Shown: positions 10,868 through 21,970 of the stretch, in pieces | How the letters are laid out: each line of letters starts with the position of its first letter | How positions within the stretch are numbered: position 1 is the stretch's first letter | NCBI GenBank assembly: GCA_038503065.1 | Contig: JBCAMK010000006.1 | Span: 744,001 to 808,000 of the forward strand | From: Paragyromitra xinjiangensis | Lineage: Eukaryota > Ascomycota > Pezizomycetes > Pezizales > Discinaceae | Reading direction: 5' to 3' | Length of the DNA stretch: 64,000 nucleotides | Position numbers and translations under genes: made by a program | The notes under the pieces: model-generated | Seen by the model: only the letters and a program-made list of their open reading frames with translations | Told to the model about the DNA's origin: nothing | Databases searched by the model: none

Positions 10868-12821
10868 GTACCCGAGTCGTACTATAACTTTGAAAACCAG
10901 TAAATTTACTTGCTGGGAATTGAACTATGATAGGGATAGGTATAAAAAAGGCTTTTCACATAGAAAAAAGTCTGCAGCTGCTGCCGGCTGTAAATATGTT
11001 GGCGTGGAATTATGATAGGTCTCGCCGTATTGTCATCCACCAACAGGGCCTTCCGGGCTTGAGGAGATCAAGGAGGGAGGGAAAAACATTATTGCCGATG
11101 TTCCCGTCCTATCAATAAAGGCTGGTTGACTTGTAGTACAGCCCCCATTTCCACTTCGGAGTGCTTTCTCCTAGTTGCACCTGTTTTCGTTCTAGAACAC
11201 CTCCTCATATCCGCCACACGGCACATCTTGCGTCTTTAGGGAGTTGCTGCAGTTGTCTGTACAACAGCATTTTGGAGTTTTTGGGGGCGCAAACTGGGCC
11301 TGTATAGCAGACCTCACCTGCCCCGAGTGAAAACGCGTACATGTAACGATTTTGGACTCCCAAGCCCAAGACTCACTGTAAAAGGTGTGATAGATCGGGG
11401 CGGTACCTGTAGCGATCGACCTATAGGGTTCTCTTGGTTCGTTAGTTTTTGACGTCTACGGAGAGTCTACTAAAATTCATTCTGGCGCTAGTGGGTGGAA
11501 CGTGGATAAGACATGTTGAGATCCTGTGTTTTTCAAAGTCACAACATCAAAAAACCCCTCACGGTGTCAAAAATATAGAGTATTAACAGATTTTATGCAT
11601 GTCTTGCTTACTATGCCGGAACGAATTTCAGCAGATTCCACGGTATCAGGAAAGCTGAATGGCAGAAGATTCATGTGGGGTCCAAACTCTGCTGCTCGCC
11701 TATGTAGTCTTACGGCAGAAATAGGCGAGAACTAGGATGCTATGAAACGTCTAAATAAAGGAGTGGGGCTGGGAGATCTTGCAGAGAATTGTTTTGTGGT
11801 ATAGGTTTTTGCCACTCGCTACACCAGTTGAGGGGATTTCTTTACTTCTTCGAGTGAGTAGTTCTTCAACCTACCTGCTCTTTTGGTTAGTTACATTACC
11901 GTATATTAGGGAAATACGACGTGGCGCTGCCACGTTGTTTGCACACAGAAACCATCTGAGCCAGCCCGATATGGTAGAGTTCTTATTCCTTCTGCCACTC
12001 TCATCCTCGTATCAGATTTGGTTTCGAGTTGTATTTCAATCTCTGGGCATTATCCCGATTCTCGTCAACTTCGAGGTATTTTAGCTTCGTGCATATCTCC
12101 AACCCCACTCAAGAGTGTTTTTTATTTATTTAGGTTTCGCTGGTTTAGTATTTCGCATTGATTGCTTGTGAGTGGTTGGTTTAGGGGGTTAGATGCTGTA
12201 GTTGGAAGGGTCCATGTACGATATCCATATACGGTATGAAAAAGAAAGAAAAAAAAGAAATTCCCACTCATGCACCTACACAAGGTAGAGCGCTGAGTAC
12301 ATTCAGGCGAATAAAGATAGATAGCTGCGCAATTTGTTGTCCAAAAGACCTCCGATTTCCATGCTAAAGTTCGAACGTCAACGCAACGAATGTGATGTGT
12401 TTCTGCGCATGTCCGTTTTCGGCCTGCGCTAGCCATGCGCAGTCACACAGCATAGGTATCTTTCCCCTCACGACACCCAATGCAGATACATTTCGAACCC
12501 AGCCGCATCTACAGATGTTGGTACGATGTCGATAATTTGGTAGATTTCAGGTGGCACACCTAATCGCCGGAGCTGTGATAATGAAACTAGATAACGTGGA
12601 ACTGTTACTGCAAAATTCGTAGATCTAGAGCAAGTGGGGTCAAAAGCCGTAAGTATTTGGTTGACCGCCACGGTAGCACAAACAAGCTCGCCCCCGCTTC
12701 CATCCTAGGATAGAGATTCCGCACTTCAGCGCTGGGGGCTCAGCTATAGTAGGGATTTTCAATGCTCACGTTCGGTGGTGCCCTTTTTCGAGGCATAGCA
12801 CGAGATGTCAATGTCCAACTA

Positions 12822-12829
12822 TATATAAA
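12822..12829 (+). promoter_or_regulatory. TATA box of the 12904 gene
   Basis: TATATAAA stands 82 bp upstream of the ATG at 12904, inside CCAACTATATATAAAGG. The spacing fits a fungal TATA element with a short leader containing ATCAATACCTGCAACA just before the start codon. Confidence 0.6.
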
Positions 12830-12903
12830 GGCCCTTAGGACCTGACCAGCTTCCGTACTCTATCAAACAGCCATCAATCCTACTTTCATCAATACCTGCA
12901 ACA

Positions 12904-13711
12904 ATGGGAAGCGACGAAGAAAATAACGACCAGTTGCTAGAGCAGATCAGGCAGCTAAAAGAGGAAGTCGCCAGTCTCAAGGAGATCCGGGAGCTGAAAG
13001 AGCAAATCGCCCGCATCCATGAACAAACCACCAGTATCCATGAGCAAACGACAAGTCTCCACGAGCGTATACCGCATAACATCTTCGAAACGATCAATAC
13101 GTACCATGATACTCCGCTGCCTCCGGCAGTGAAACCTCAAGGTAAGATTACCGCCATTGACCAACGACACTTCGGTGCTGACATCGTGGTAGATACAGAT
13201 ACACAGTGCAACTGCAGGTGCAGATACCTTGTTCGTGGTGGAACGGTTGTTGGTTAGTTCTTTTCAAATTGTTTTCTCTTCGATAGTACCTACGCGCTGA
13301 CCTCCACCAGGGAACGGTGTATCTTTAGGCATGGTCTGGGCCGCAGACGTGGGAAAGCTAAGCCCTGAGAATCTAGTAACCCTAGATAATGGCCTTCGGG
13401 AGATCGCGCGACACCTTATACCTCCCAAAACTGGGTCTCCCCCTGGCACAAGCGCCAAAGTGTACCAAGAGCTTTTAACTTTATTTGCTGCAGTTCCCCT
13501 ACGTCAGGGACTATGGCTTGGCGACTACAAGGCCTCCTTTGCACACTTCCGTGATCATGCGAGAAGTAGGCAGCAACGCTTGGTCGATGGGCTGGTCGGT
13601 ATGAAATCAGAGATATCGGAAACGAATCGGCTTGGCGCGCTTGCGTACGAGACCGTATTCCAGCTGTTGGCCTTCAGGGGTATTGACTTGGACGCCAAGG
13701 GTAACAACTGA
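12904..13711 (+). CDS. Coiled-coil protein of unknown function (249 aa, 2 exons)
   Basis: Exons 12904-13252 and 13311-13711 join across a 58 bp intron (GTTAGT donor, GCTGAC branch, CCACCAG acceptor) and keep the frame. The N-terminus (residues 5-55) is a charged coiled coil, LLEQIRQLKEEVASLKEIRE, ending in seven-residue repeats (IHEQTTS, IHEQTTS, LHERIPH) that follow heptad spacing. A Cys-containing segment (DTQCNCRCRYL) precedes a Gly-rich motif (RGGTVVGNGVSLGMVWAADV) that spans the intron. The C-terminal half is helical. There is no signal peptide and no membrane helix, so the product is probably cytosolic. I do not recognise the family. A good TATA box and clean splice sites support a real gene. 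Confidence 0.7.
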
Positions 13712-14209
13712 AAGGGGTTCTCGGGTGTTGGAAACTATATTTGTGCAGCTGTAGCTATAGTATATCTATATAGCTTTTGCATATATTTTGTAGCACAAAT
13801 ATATGGAAATGTTCAATGTTCACATCTTTGCGGGTAGCTCAGTGGTTCCGATTAGTCACGTGAATCCTCGTTAGACAGCTAAACTCTCAGTGACTACATG
13901 TGCTGGTGAGGAATTGAACTCCACTTAGAGAGGATGGGTTTTCTCCATCGACCAAGAAACACCCCCACCCCCATCCATCGTTTCACGAGATACAGCCATT
14001 GGAAAGGATCGATCACTGCTGGTCCGACCAATCGGATAACATCACCTCAGCCCGATATCAGAATCAAAAGATGCGCAGTCTCAGAGCCACGTAGCAGCCC
14101 CTCTTCCCCCGAAACATCCACACGGCTAGGCCTGGGCCAGCTCAAAGAGTTGAGGGAACCATAATCCGTGGCCCCCTCCTCAGGCCCTTCTGCTCTTGCT
14201 CTCCTCGCC

Positions 14210-16929
14210 ATGCAGAAAACTACCAGCAAACCTACGCCTTCCCCAGCCCAACCAAGAATGTCAGAACGCATCAAAAGGTTCCTCACCGCCCCTTTTAAAC
14301 GCTCCGGCCGCCGGACGCCCTCTCCTCGCCGCAAACAACCTTCTCCCATCAGTGAACCTCCATCTCACACCACGGGACCACTCCCTCTACCAGCTGAATC
14401 ATCCTCGACACCCCCAGAGCCACTCTCCACACCCGCTAAATCACCCGTAACACCCCCGGAACCACTCCCTACACCCTCTGTACTCCCCACCGAGACGTCA
14501 CCAATCCTAGCCTCTACCCCTGAACCTCCTCCCCCCGCCAAGCGTGATGTCTTCCGCGTCGTCGAAATCCCCCTCCGCACCACCTCCGCCGAACTTACCG
14601 CCGCACTCTCAAAGCATTTCGTCTCCGAAGGGATCACTGTTGACGAAGCTGACACGACACTATGTCTCTCCCCTGAACAGGATACATTGACCGCGATGGT
14701 GCAGTTCCTGCCCCGCACCCCAAGAAAATTGCAGTTGCTGAAAAGCAAACACGTTTACAACCTTGCTCTAGATGGGGCAGAAATCAGTATCGATAGAGAC
14801 TTCCACGGCTTGACACAGATGTATCCAACGAGTGGGGATATCAAAGCTGAGTAGGTAGTCCCTGCGTTTTCACACGGCCATAATTCTAACATAATGTAGC
14901 ATCATTGCGGTCTGCGGCCTGAACGGCCATGCATATGGGTCCTGGGCGGCGAAGCCGGACGAAGACGGGCGAAGGAGGATGTGGTTGCGCCACTTCCTGC
15001 CGGAGCGTCTGCCGGGATGTAGGACGATGATATATGGGTATGACTCTAGCTTGAGGCCGGATAACATGGGGACACATAGTATTCCGGACTATACCGATGG
15101 CTTTTTGGAGGAGTTGAAGAAAGCGAGGAAATCGGAGGAGGTGAGTACGTAGGGAGTTGAACGCGGAGATGGGTCGTTTGTTGATTTGAGGTCTAGGAGA
15201 AGGAGAGGCCGATAATCTTTATTGGGCATAGCTTCGGCGGTATCATCATCGCGCAGGTACGGGTTCTAGAGATGACATTTAGATCCCTGTTGACAGGCAT
15301 AGGCCATCGTGAAAGCGAAAGATAGCAAGAACACGCATGGTACCCTGTTCGATCAAACGCGAGCTACCATTTTTTTTGGGACCCCCCATCGAGGTATGCT
15401 TGTCGATGACATCCTCGACATGATTGGCGATAGTTCGCGTCGCGTGCAGCTAGTCAAATCGATCAAAACTGGGTCTGTGGAGCTCAGAAACGAGCTGAAA
15501 AGATTCATCAATTACTCTGTGGAGATCAAGTTGAAAATAATCAACTTTAAAGAGATTGAAGAGACGCGGAAGCTGAAGAAGGAATGTTGAGCCCGCTTCC
15601 CCAGAGTTAGTCCCACATCTAATTGTGTCCTAGGGCGACGATGGAAGGTGGTCCAGGAGCGGAGAATCCTTAACGGCTGTGGAAGCATCGTCTGCAGTTC
15701 TCCAGCTCCCGGATACTATCGAAGAATCCCTGGCCGTGGACGGGGACCACTCGACCATGGTCAAGTTCACTCATCGAGGAGACAAGACCTATAAAACTGT
15801 TGTTCGATACCTTGAAGAATTCACAGAGTACACTCCCCAGCTTGGTAAGAGCCACTATCTTGGAGGTATCCCCAGAGTTCCAACATCTGACAAAAGCCCA
15901 CAAACAGGCCCCATGACCGCCTACAAAGCTGTCAAAATGAAAAACGCCGTAGACTTGAAGCGAGCCCTCAAGCACTCACTGGCCAGTCTCAACGAGGAGC
16001 ACGAAGGCCGAACTACACTCCTTCATATGGCTATTACTAACAGCGATGAAGCCTGTGCCCGGGTCCTCCTAGAAAAAGGCGCCAACACCAAGGCTATCGA
16101 TAAGGACGGCAATACACCACTGCACTTAGCCGTTAAAACAGGTCAGACATGGGCGGTCGAGACCCTACTCGATAACTGGGGCGCCGACACATCCGCAACC
16201 AGCCTGGGGATGACACCACTGCATATTGCCGCTCGCAGCGGAGATGAAGTGATGGCAAAACTCCTCCTTGATAAAGGGTCCGACATTGCAGAAACTGCGA
16301 CAGATAATAATCGGTACACCGCTCTGCACTTCGCCGCCCAGGGTGGGCATGTTGACATGGCCAAAATGCTACTAGAACGAGGGGCTGACATCAATGGGCT
16401 TGGGCTTGACGAGGACACGCCGTTACACACCGCGGCCTGGGAGGGGCAAGAGAAAGTGGTAGAATTCCTTCTCACCCGCGGGTCAGACGTGACGGCCGTT
16501 GATACTAAAGGTTGCACGGCGCTCCATATTGCAGCCTTCCGGGGCCAAAAGAAGGCCCTGGAAGTGCTTTTGAGCCACGGTGCCGACAAGATGGCTAGAG
16601 ATCATATCGAACGATCAGTCCTGCACGTTGCGGCCCTTAATGGTCACTCCGATGTCGTTGAGACTCTGTTGGCACAAGGCCTGGACCCAAATTGGGTGTC
16701 GATATATGGCCAAACTGCGCTGCATGTGGCGGCTAGGACAGGAAAGGAGGAGGTGGTTAAGGTGCTTTTGAAGCACGGGGCGGATGCGATGAAGCTAGAT
16801 AAAAGTGGCAGCAGCCCTCTGCGGATGGCAGAGCACGAGGGCCGTGAGAGTGTGGCTAGGCTACTCAGGAACCACGAGAAAAAGGTGAAGGTGTTAGATG
16901 ATAGGGATAGTGGGTGTGAAGAGAGCTAG
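14210..16929 (+). CDS. SesB-like alpha/beta-hydrolase fused to ankyrin repeats; frame break between the two parts
   Basis: The Pro/Ser/Thr-rich N-terminus starts at ATG 14210. Exons 14210-14850, 14900-15140, 15197-15256 and 15303-about 15585 encode an alpha/beta-hydrolase of the SesB/DUF676-like type found at the N-terminus of many fungal NLRs. Landmarks are AVCGLNGHAYGSW, the nucleophile elbow GHSFGG (15224-15241) and FFGTPHRG. The frame then meets TGA at 15588-15590. From 15634 another frame continues the same fold (GDDGRWSRSGESLTAV, LQLPDTIEE, and DGDHSTMVKF with the expected catalytic His) and runs into about nine ankyrin repeats up to 16929. I find no GT-AG intron that keeps both conserved flanks and the frame, so a frameshift or assembly error is likely. 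The ankyrins follow the hydrolase with no NACHT or NB-ARC domain. The family is linked to heterokaryon incompatibility and immunity; the function here is inferred. Confidence 0.7.
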
Positions 16930-17350
16930 AATGGTGATACGTATGTGGAGTTGAGTGAAAGATCCTAACTCAGAGAGCATGTTAATATTCTATCAATATA
17001 TACTCGAAGAACCTGCTTCGCAATCATGACGTATGAATGACATATCCTGAGTCTTGGCATAGAAGAGACTTGTAAACCTGAAATATAGGGAGGATTCTGA
17101 CTAATAGTTTTGCTTTAAATACAAAGTGCATATGCACGAGCAGGGGTTTAATTACTCGGGCCAGGGTAGTGGAGATGGAACACCGGAATTTTCCGTTCTG
17201 CGAGGTCACCATACAAAAAGTGAGACCTGTTCCATCTTCGTATGCCTATTAAATAGATATCCGTCCGTTTACCAACACCCAAATATTTGATATCCTGTCA
17301 AGCGACAGATATTGACGCTTAAAGGGGTAGCAAAAGAGTGGAAAACACTT

Positions 17351-17510
17351 AGACGCCTCCCCGGTCCACCCGGACAGATGATGATTGGTTAATATTTGGT
17401 AGAGAATTCCTACCTGAGCAGCAAGGAAACCGGTTGCAACACTAGAAACTTTCCTATTCCCGTTAGCTGTCCGGGTGAGGGGGGTGTCCGGGTGGACCGT
17501 GAAGGCGTCT
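17351..17510. repeat. Inverted repeat, 27 bp arms
   Basis: The left arm 17351-17377 (AGACGCCTCC, then CCGGTCCACCCGGACAG) pairs with the right arm 17484-17510 at about 24 of 27 positions, with a spacer of 106 bp. It could be a short MITE or foldback element. No second copy was noticed in the window. Confidence 0.6.
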
Positions 17511-18393
17511 ATGAGACATACGTGATATACCAACATCCTATTGCAAGGCGTGAATGCTACTTCATGAAGTTGTCTGAACGTTTTTGGGCGGCAGCTATCA
17601 CTATTCATTAACAGCTGCAAGATTGTAGCACTACAGACATGGTATTCTATTGAATTTTATAAGTCTACAGCAGTTCTACCACCATACCTTTGCCTTAGTC
17701 ATATAACCCTAACCCGCGCCACACACCAGAAAAACGGGGCGCAACCAGAAGATAGAAATTTGCAGTAAGAAGCGTCGATTAATGAGATCTCGTAATATAG
17801 GTGAATGGCAAGAACGAATGATCTAACGCGAATCTTAGGGCCCAAACATATATAACCCCCATCCTAAAATCAGTGCATGATACATCCTAATTAAGCTTAT
17901 CTACAGAGTTACGACCGAGTTGGACTTAGGAGACCAATCTTCCTCGGAGAGTAGGTCTCCAATCTTTTTGTGTTTAGTCGCCTGCCCGTCGTTAAAATTT
18001 AACTGGTAGCCTCCCTGAATACCATTTAGGAACAATGGCTGTGTGAAGCATGGTTCACCTATTCCACCCTCATTAGACTGATTGCGGTTGGTGATGGCAG
18101 AAACAATAGGTACCTTGTGCTTTTCATCGCTATTGGCGGGTCAAAGTGCATATTAACGTAGCGATTTCTAGGTATATAAACACATAGTGTCATGGGTAGA
18201 GGATATTCCTTCCACCTAATAGTAGGGCAAAACGGGGACGGGTATGCACCAATAGCTTTGGCGAATCACGATCTCCCGTAAAACACTCCTGGAATGTAAG
18301 ACTTATAACAGTGGCTTTAGCGGCCCCTCGTCGACCGTAAGTCGAGTGTTGTTACTTTCACGGCTACTCGTCCGTGGATAGTCTTGGCCATAC

Positions 18394-18720
18394 TTAGCCA
18401 CCACTATGGCTAAGACTTGACCGAGGGATAACGAGGCTTGGATAACAAATCGATTTGTTAACCAAGGCGCCCCGCCGGAAGACGCCACATACGATACGCG
18501 ATATCGCCAAGACTCGACAATCTCTTGTCGTAGATGGAGTGTTCAAGCTGTTAGAAGATATACTGTCTGCTCTCATAGGGAAGTTAGGATCATATGTAAT
18601 AAGTTGTACTAATGTGCGCAAGAGATGCTCTGGAGAGCAGGAGCATTTTTCTCATGATGTGGATTGGCAGCGAGTGATAGGCCATGATTCTGAATACCTA
18701 GCTGATATGGAAAAGGTGCT
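18394..18720 (+). repeat. Diverged dispersed repeat, copy 1
   Basis: This copy begins TAGCCACCACTATGGCTAAG followed by ACTTGACCGAGGGATA. It shares with 25386-25965 the blocks CTCAAGCTGTTAG/G, a GTACTAAT stretch, GCTCTGGAG, and GGATYGGCARCGAGTGATA. The interval also carries the palindrome at 18437-18466, which the second copy lacks, so the palindromic element probably inserted into this copy. Confidence 0.55.
18437..18466. repeat. Near-perfect 30 bp palindrome
   Basis: The 15 bp arms CTTGGATAACAAATC and GATTTGTTAACCAAG are inverted repeats with one mismatch and no spacer. The same arm sequence bounds an interior at 20614-20693, so this looks like a collapsed or end-only copy of that small element. 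Confidence 0.7.
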
Positions 18721-19130
18721 ATTGTCAAACTACTTTCGTAAATATGTGGCATTTTCAGTGCTGTGGCTTAGTTACCCAGCGCGCCAAGGATAAGTGTCAT
18801 TACCCTAAATGGTTCAGCCAGCGAGCGGATATCAATGTCTTGCACAAAAAGTTACTTGTTGCATAATTAAGTGACTACATTTCGTAGGTTAAATTATACA
18901 ACAAAAGGTTAGTGAAATTGCTCGGTTTGTAACCATTTTTTATTTCATATTTCGGCCAATAACATATATCTTATCACAGATACCAGAACCAATGTCCACC
19001 TCACAGCAGCCGATGAAACACGATAAAACGAAAGCCAAATAAACAAACACTCAGCAAAAGAAAAAGGGAAAGAAAACCGACGTTCGAATTCGCTTCCTTC
19101 CCTCATCAGACATTGCTTCATCAGCCTAGA

Positions 19131-19784
19131 TCAAAAAAGGTTTTTAATCCAGTTATACGCGTCCACAAAAAAATCGGCAGCTTTCTTGAAAGCCGCCTTA
19201 ATATCCTCCCACATGCTTATGACCCAATCCACAATCGCATTAATCACTTTTAGAATTTGTTCCCATATATTCGTCCAAAATTCAAGGAAGCCAGACAAGA
19301 TGGTTCCCCAAAAATCGGCTGCCGCGTCTCGCTTGTCCTCAGGCATCTGTCCAATTTTGTTGATTACGGCGTCGGTATTGTCGTCGATGATCTTGTTCGA
19401 CTTTTTCTTGGCCTCTTCGCCAACGTTTTTGATCTTATCCTTCCAACTATCCTTGTTCGGATTTTGATCGTTCTTGAGCTCCTCTGTGACCTTGTCTATA
19501 TCGTTTTTGACGGCTTCGTGCTCGCTAGTGGTGTCATTTCCGCTAGCCTTCAAAGTGTCTTTTTCTGCCGTGGTAAGTGCGTTCAGTTCCGAGCTTGCGG
19601 AAAGGGTGATCGGCTCCGACTGGAAGCCCCGGAGGCTCCTCTTCGAGAGGCTGGGATGAACAGGATAGGCCTCAAAGAACTTCTTGTGGTCTCCTTCTTC
19701 GTGGCAAGTGGCGTGGAGTCTCACCATTCCTCGAAGCTTTTTCTCCCAGGCGGGAGCATCGGTAGAGGTAATCGTAGTAGACAT
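19131..19784 (-). CDS. Uncharacterised W-rich small protein, paralog of 23917-24534 (217 aa)
   Basis: This is a single-exon gene. The N-terminus (TDAPAWEKKLRGMVRL) aligns with that of the product at 23917. The middle (residues about 60-125) is charged, low-complexity and probably helical. The C-terminal third has the shared block TDAVINKIGQMPEDKRDAAADFWG, cut here to two parts (TDAVINKIGQMPED and KRDAAADFWG), and then a series of amphipathic, Trp-rich helices (FWTNIWEQILKVINAIVDWV, DAYNWIKNLF). There is no signal peptide; the hydrophobic C-terminus suggests reversible membrane binding or oligomerisation. I do not recognise the family. A TATAAATA element lies about 145 bp upstream on the minus strand. 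The paralog is 4 kb away and transcribed divergently. Confidence 0.75.
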   Translation of the reverse strand: MSTTITSTDAPAWEKKLRGMVRLHATCHEEGDHKKFFEAYPVHPSLSKRSLRGFQSEPITLSASSELNALTTAEKDTLKASGNDTTSEHEAVKNDIDKVTEELKNDQNPNKDSWKDKIKNVGEEAKKKSNKIIDDNTDAVINKIGQMPEDKRDAAADFWGTILSGFLEFWTNIWEQILKVINAIVDWVISMWEDIKAAFKKAADFFVDAYNWIKNLF

Positions 19785-20493
19785 TTTGCTGTATAAATCA
19801 GTTAGTGAATTGGACCTGAAGAGCTTTAAGGGATTCCATACGCTTTGATAGATAGGTAGCTAGAATAGGAGAGGAGAGTGTTGGATGATGGGAAGCTCTG
19901 GGAAAGCTCTCACAACGAGAAATATCGGCTTATTTATATTCAAGTTTGTGTTGCTGCTGATAAGCGTACCGCAGAAGCAGGATATTAGTGTCACGTAATA
20001 TGACAGCTGAAATTATGCACTTGCCAGAATATTTTTCGCGATAGTTCCCTAGTTTAGTTTTTTTGGCCAAAGAGATATTCAGGGATACGGTAAAGGATGG
20101 TACCGTAGAAACTCGAAAAATTGGCCAGCGTCGGTTTCAACTTGGCACTGTCAGCTGCAGGCGAGGGTGGCCTATCGATCTTTCTCGTCAAGAACCAATG
20201 AAGTCGCTGTAGCGGCCGCGGACGAGCGTAGGGCGCTCTTTGGCCGGTAGTAGAGCCCGGCTCATCAACCAAAAGCAAAGGATCGCTACACCGATATTTA
20301 GGCTGATGAATTTTCCAGTTTCTGCGGTGTTTCGATCATGGCATCGGATAAGGAATATTAATACGACATACTAATTATTACTGATTACGTTTGCGATTTG
20401 GGTGGTTGTATTACATAACCTAGGATTAGTAGCCGTAGGCAGCAAGACTAACCGTCTGGTCCGACTACAGTCGCAGTCGACTGTAGCCAAGCC

Positions 20494-20518
20494 AGTCCGT
20501 CCAAAAAATGGACGGACT
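20494..20518. repeat. Perfect 10 bp hairpin
   Basis: AGTCCGTCCA and TGGACGGACT are perfect inverted repeats around five adenines. A related hairpin made of GTCCAGTCCG and CGGACTGGAC lies at 20813-20850. The intervening 300 bp may be one larger element with nested hairpins. Confidence 0.6.
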
Positions 20519-20613
20519 GCCAAGAAACCTGAATACATTATTGTTTAAACCCAGCTTCAAGCAAAGAAAAAAAGACTATATTATAATAGAGGGGTAGAGG
20601 ATAGAGGGTATAG

Positions 20614-20693
20614 CAAGGCTTGAGTAACAAATCAAGCATTTTTCCACAAAATAAAGACTACATGTAGTTTGTTAACCAAGGCCGCCAAGCCTT
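20614..20693. repeat. Small inverted-repeat element related to the 18437 palindrome
   Basis: The left end CAAGGCTTGAGTAACAAATC and the right end GTTTGTTAACCAAGG followed by CCGCCAAGCCTT are imperfect inverted repeats. They contain the same AACAAAT and GTTAACCAAG arms as the palindrome at 18437-18466, but enclose an AT-rich interior. Confidence 0.55.
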
Positions 20694-20812
20694 ATTATAA
20701 CTTCTACCTCAGTTGCTCTATTTCCTGAAGCAAAAAGCGGGTTGTTACTTGAGCCTCCGGAAAAATGATTCGGTCTCTAACTAGTCGACTAGGACCAGAC
20801 TGCGCCAAGCTA

Positions 20813-20850
20813 GTCCAGTCCGTCTTATCCAGTTTTTGGTCGGACTGGAC
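20813..20850. repeat. Perfect 10 bp hairpin
   Basis: GTCCAGTCCG (20813-20822) and CGGACTGGAC (20841-20850) are perfect inverted repeats with an 18 bp loop. It resembles the hairpin at 20494-20518, sharing the AGTCCG core. Confidence 0.6.
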
Positions 20851-21970
20851 AATTAGTTGCGCTGGCCGTAGGTGTGATTTTCTGTACAATATACGAAAGA
20901 GGCCGGAGCCGCATGAAACAACACCTGATCATATTCAGCCCAAGTGCGGGGTATGTGGATCGGAATTGCCGTCGAAAAATACAAGACTGAAAACCTTTGC
21001 GTGGTGGAACCGAGATATGATGATTAGGGAATTGATCATGGTTGGCGGGTAGGTTTCTCGTCCAAGATAAACGTATTCATGACCGTTCAAGCCCCAGAGA
21101 TTGCATAAGATGGCTAAAATCGGTTTGCAATCTCCGTCTGACATAATCTCTGCCACTTTTTATATGACTTCATTCAGCTCAATTATTAAATATAGTATAG
21201 GATATAGTTTTATCTATTGGATTTGAAGATGCTAGGCGTCTCATCTGCTTGTGGGTGTTTAGTATGTTGCCGGAAACGCCTACCTTGAGTAGTTATTTTT
21301 CTAAGACAACAATTTCATTCTCAAAATGCGAACATGTGTAAATGAGAGTGATTAGATAGTTGGGATATGGAAGTAGCTAGTTACGTGAATAAATTCAATG
21401 GTGCCTATAGATTTAGAGGTGCATCGTCTCTCCCAGCTGAACCACGGCATATGCATCCACAGTTAACAAAATCGCTCACTAAGGTATGCACAAGGCCCAG
21501 GCATAAAGTGAACGGGCAAAAGTAGGCGAGGGCGATCTTAACTCACCACCAAACATCGAGGAGAACAAGTCAAGTGGCTTCTTCCACACCCCAATACTGC
21601 CAACCAAGAAAGAACCGATAGAAAACTTACTGCTTAGTATAAGCGCATCATGAATGAACTCAGAGGGAAGCAGGGGAAAAAAGCTACAATTTTCATCCTA
21701 TTGTTGTGATTATCCTTTAGTTAATCTCAAAGTGCTCACTGTGGTTGAGTGACTCGGCCACGAAGGCAAAGTCACTGTGCCACAGTATCTGCATGTCTCA
21801 ACAGAAAATTATGATTGCAACTGTTCACTATTATCGACCGTCCTTATGCTATCCAGTCCTGCATGCCGACCCCTACCGTTCGGTGGCTTTATGCCTGAGC
21901 CTGTAGTAGTAGCTGTGTAACATGCACCCTATTTCGGTCAACCAACAATTACTGTGGATAAATCATCGCC

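Larger units (their letters stand above)
9480..12903. other. Gene-poor intergenic region with repeats
   Basis: No recognisable gene occurs here. It contains family A element copies 3 and 4 in opposite orientations, only 84 bp apart, and the 10125-10210 repeat. The open frames at 11526-11735 and 11779-12084 lack family motifs and are probably fortuitous. The end of the stretch is the promoter of the 12904 gene. Confidence 0.55.
16930..19130. other. Intergenic region with inverted repeats
   Basis: No supported gene occurs here. It contains an inverted repeat (17351-17377 with 17484-17510), a diverged dispersed repeat shared with 25386-25965 and a 30 bp near-perfect palindrome at 18437-18466. 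The open frame 18455-18793 overlaps the dispersed repeat and may be a relic rather than a gene. Confidence 0.55.

Noticed and set aside
11779..12084. 101-codon hydrophobic frame
   Set aside because: No conserved motif and no plausible neighbouring exons; probably chance in AT-rich DNA.
13825..13925. Possible tRNA: A-box-like TAGCTCAGTGG on the plus strand and a B-box-like motif on the minus strand
   Set aside because: The two boxes are on opposite strands and I could not fold a cloverleaf in either direction.
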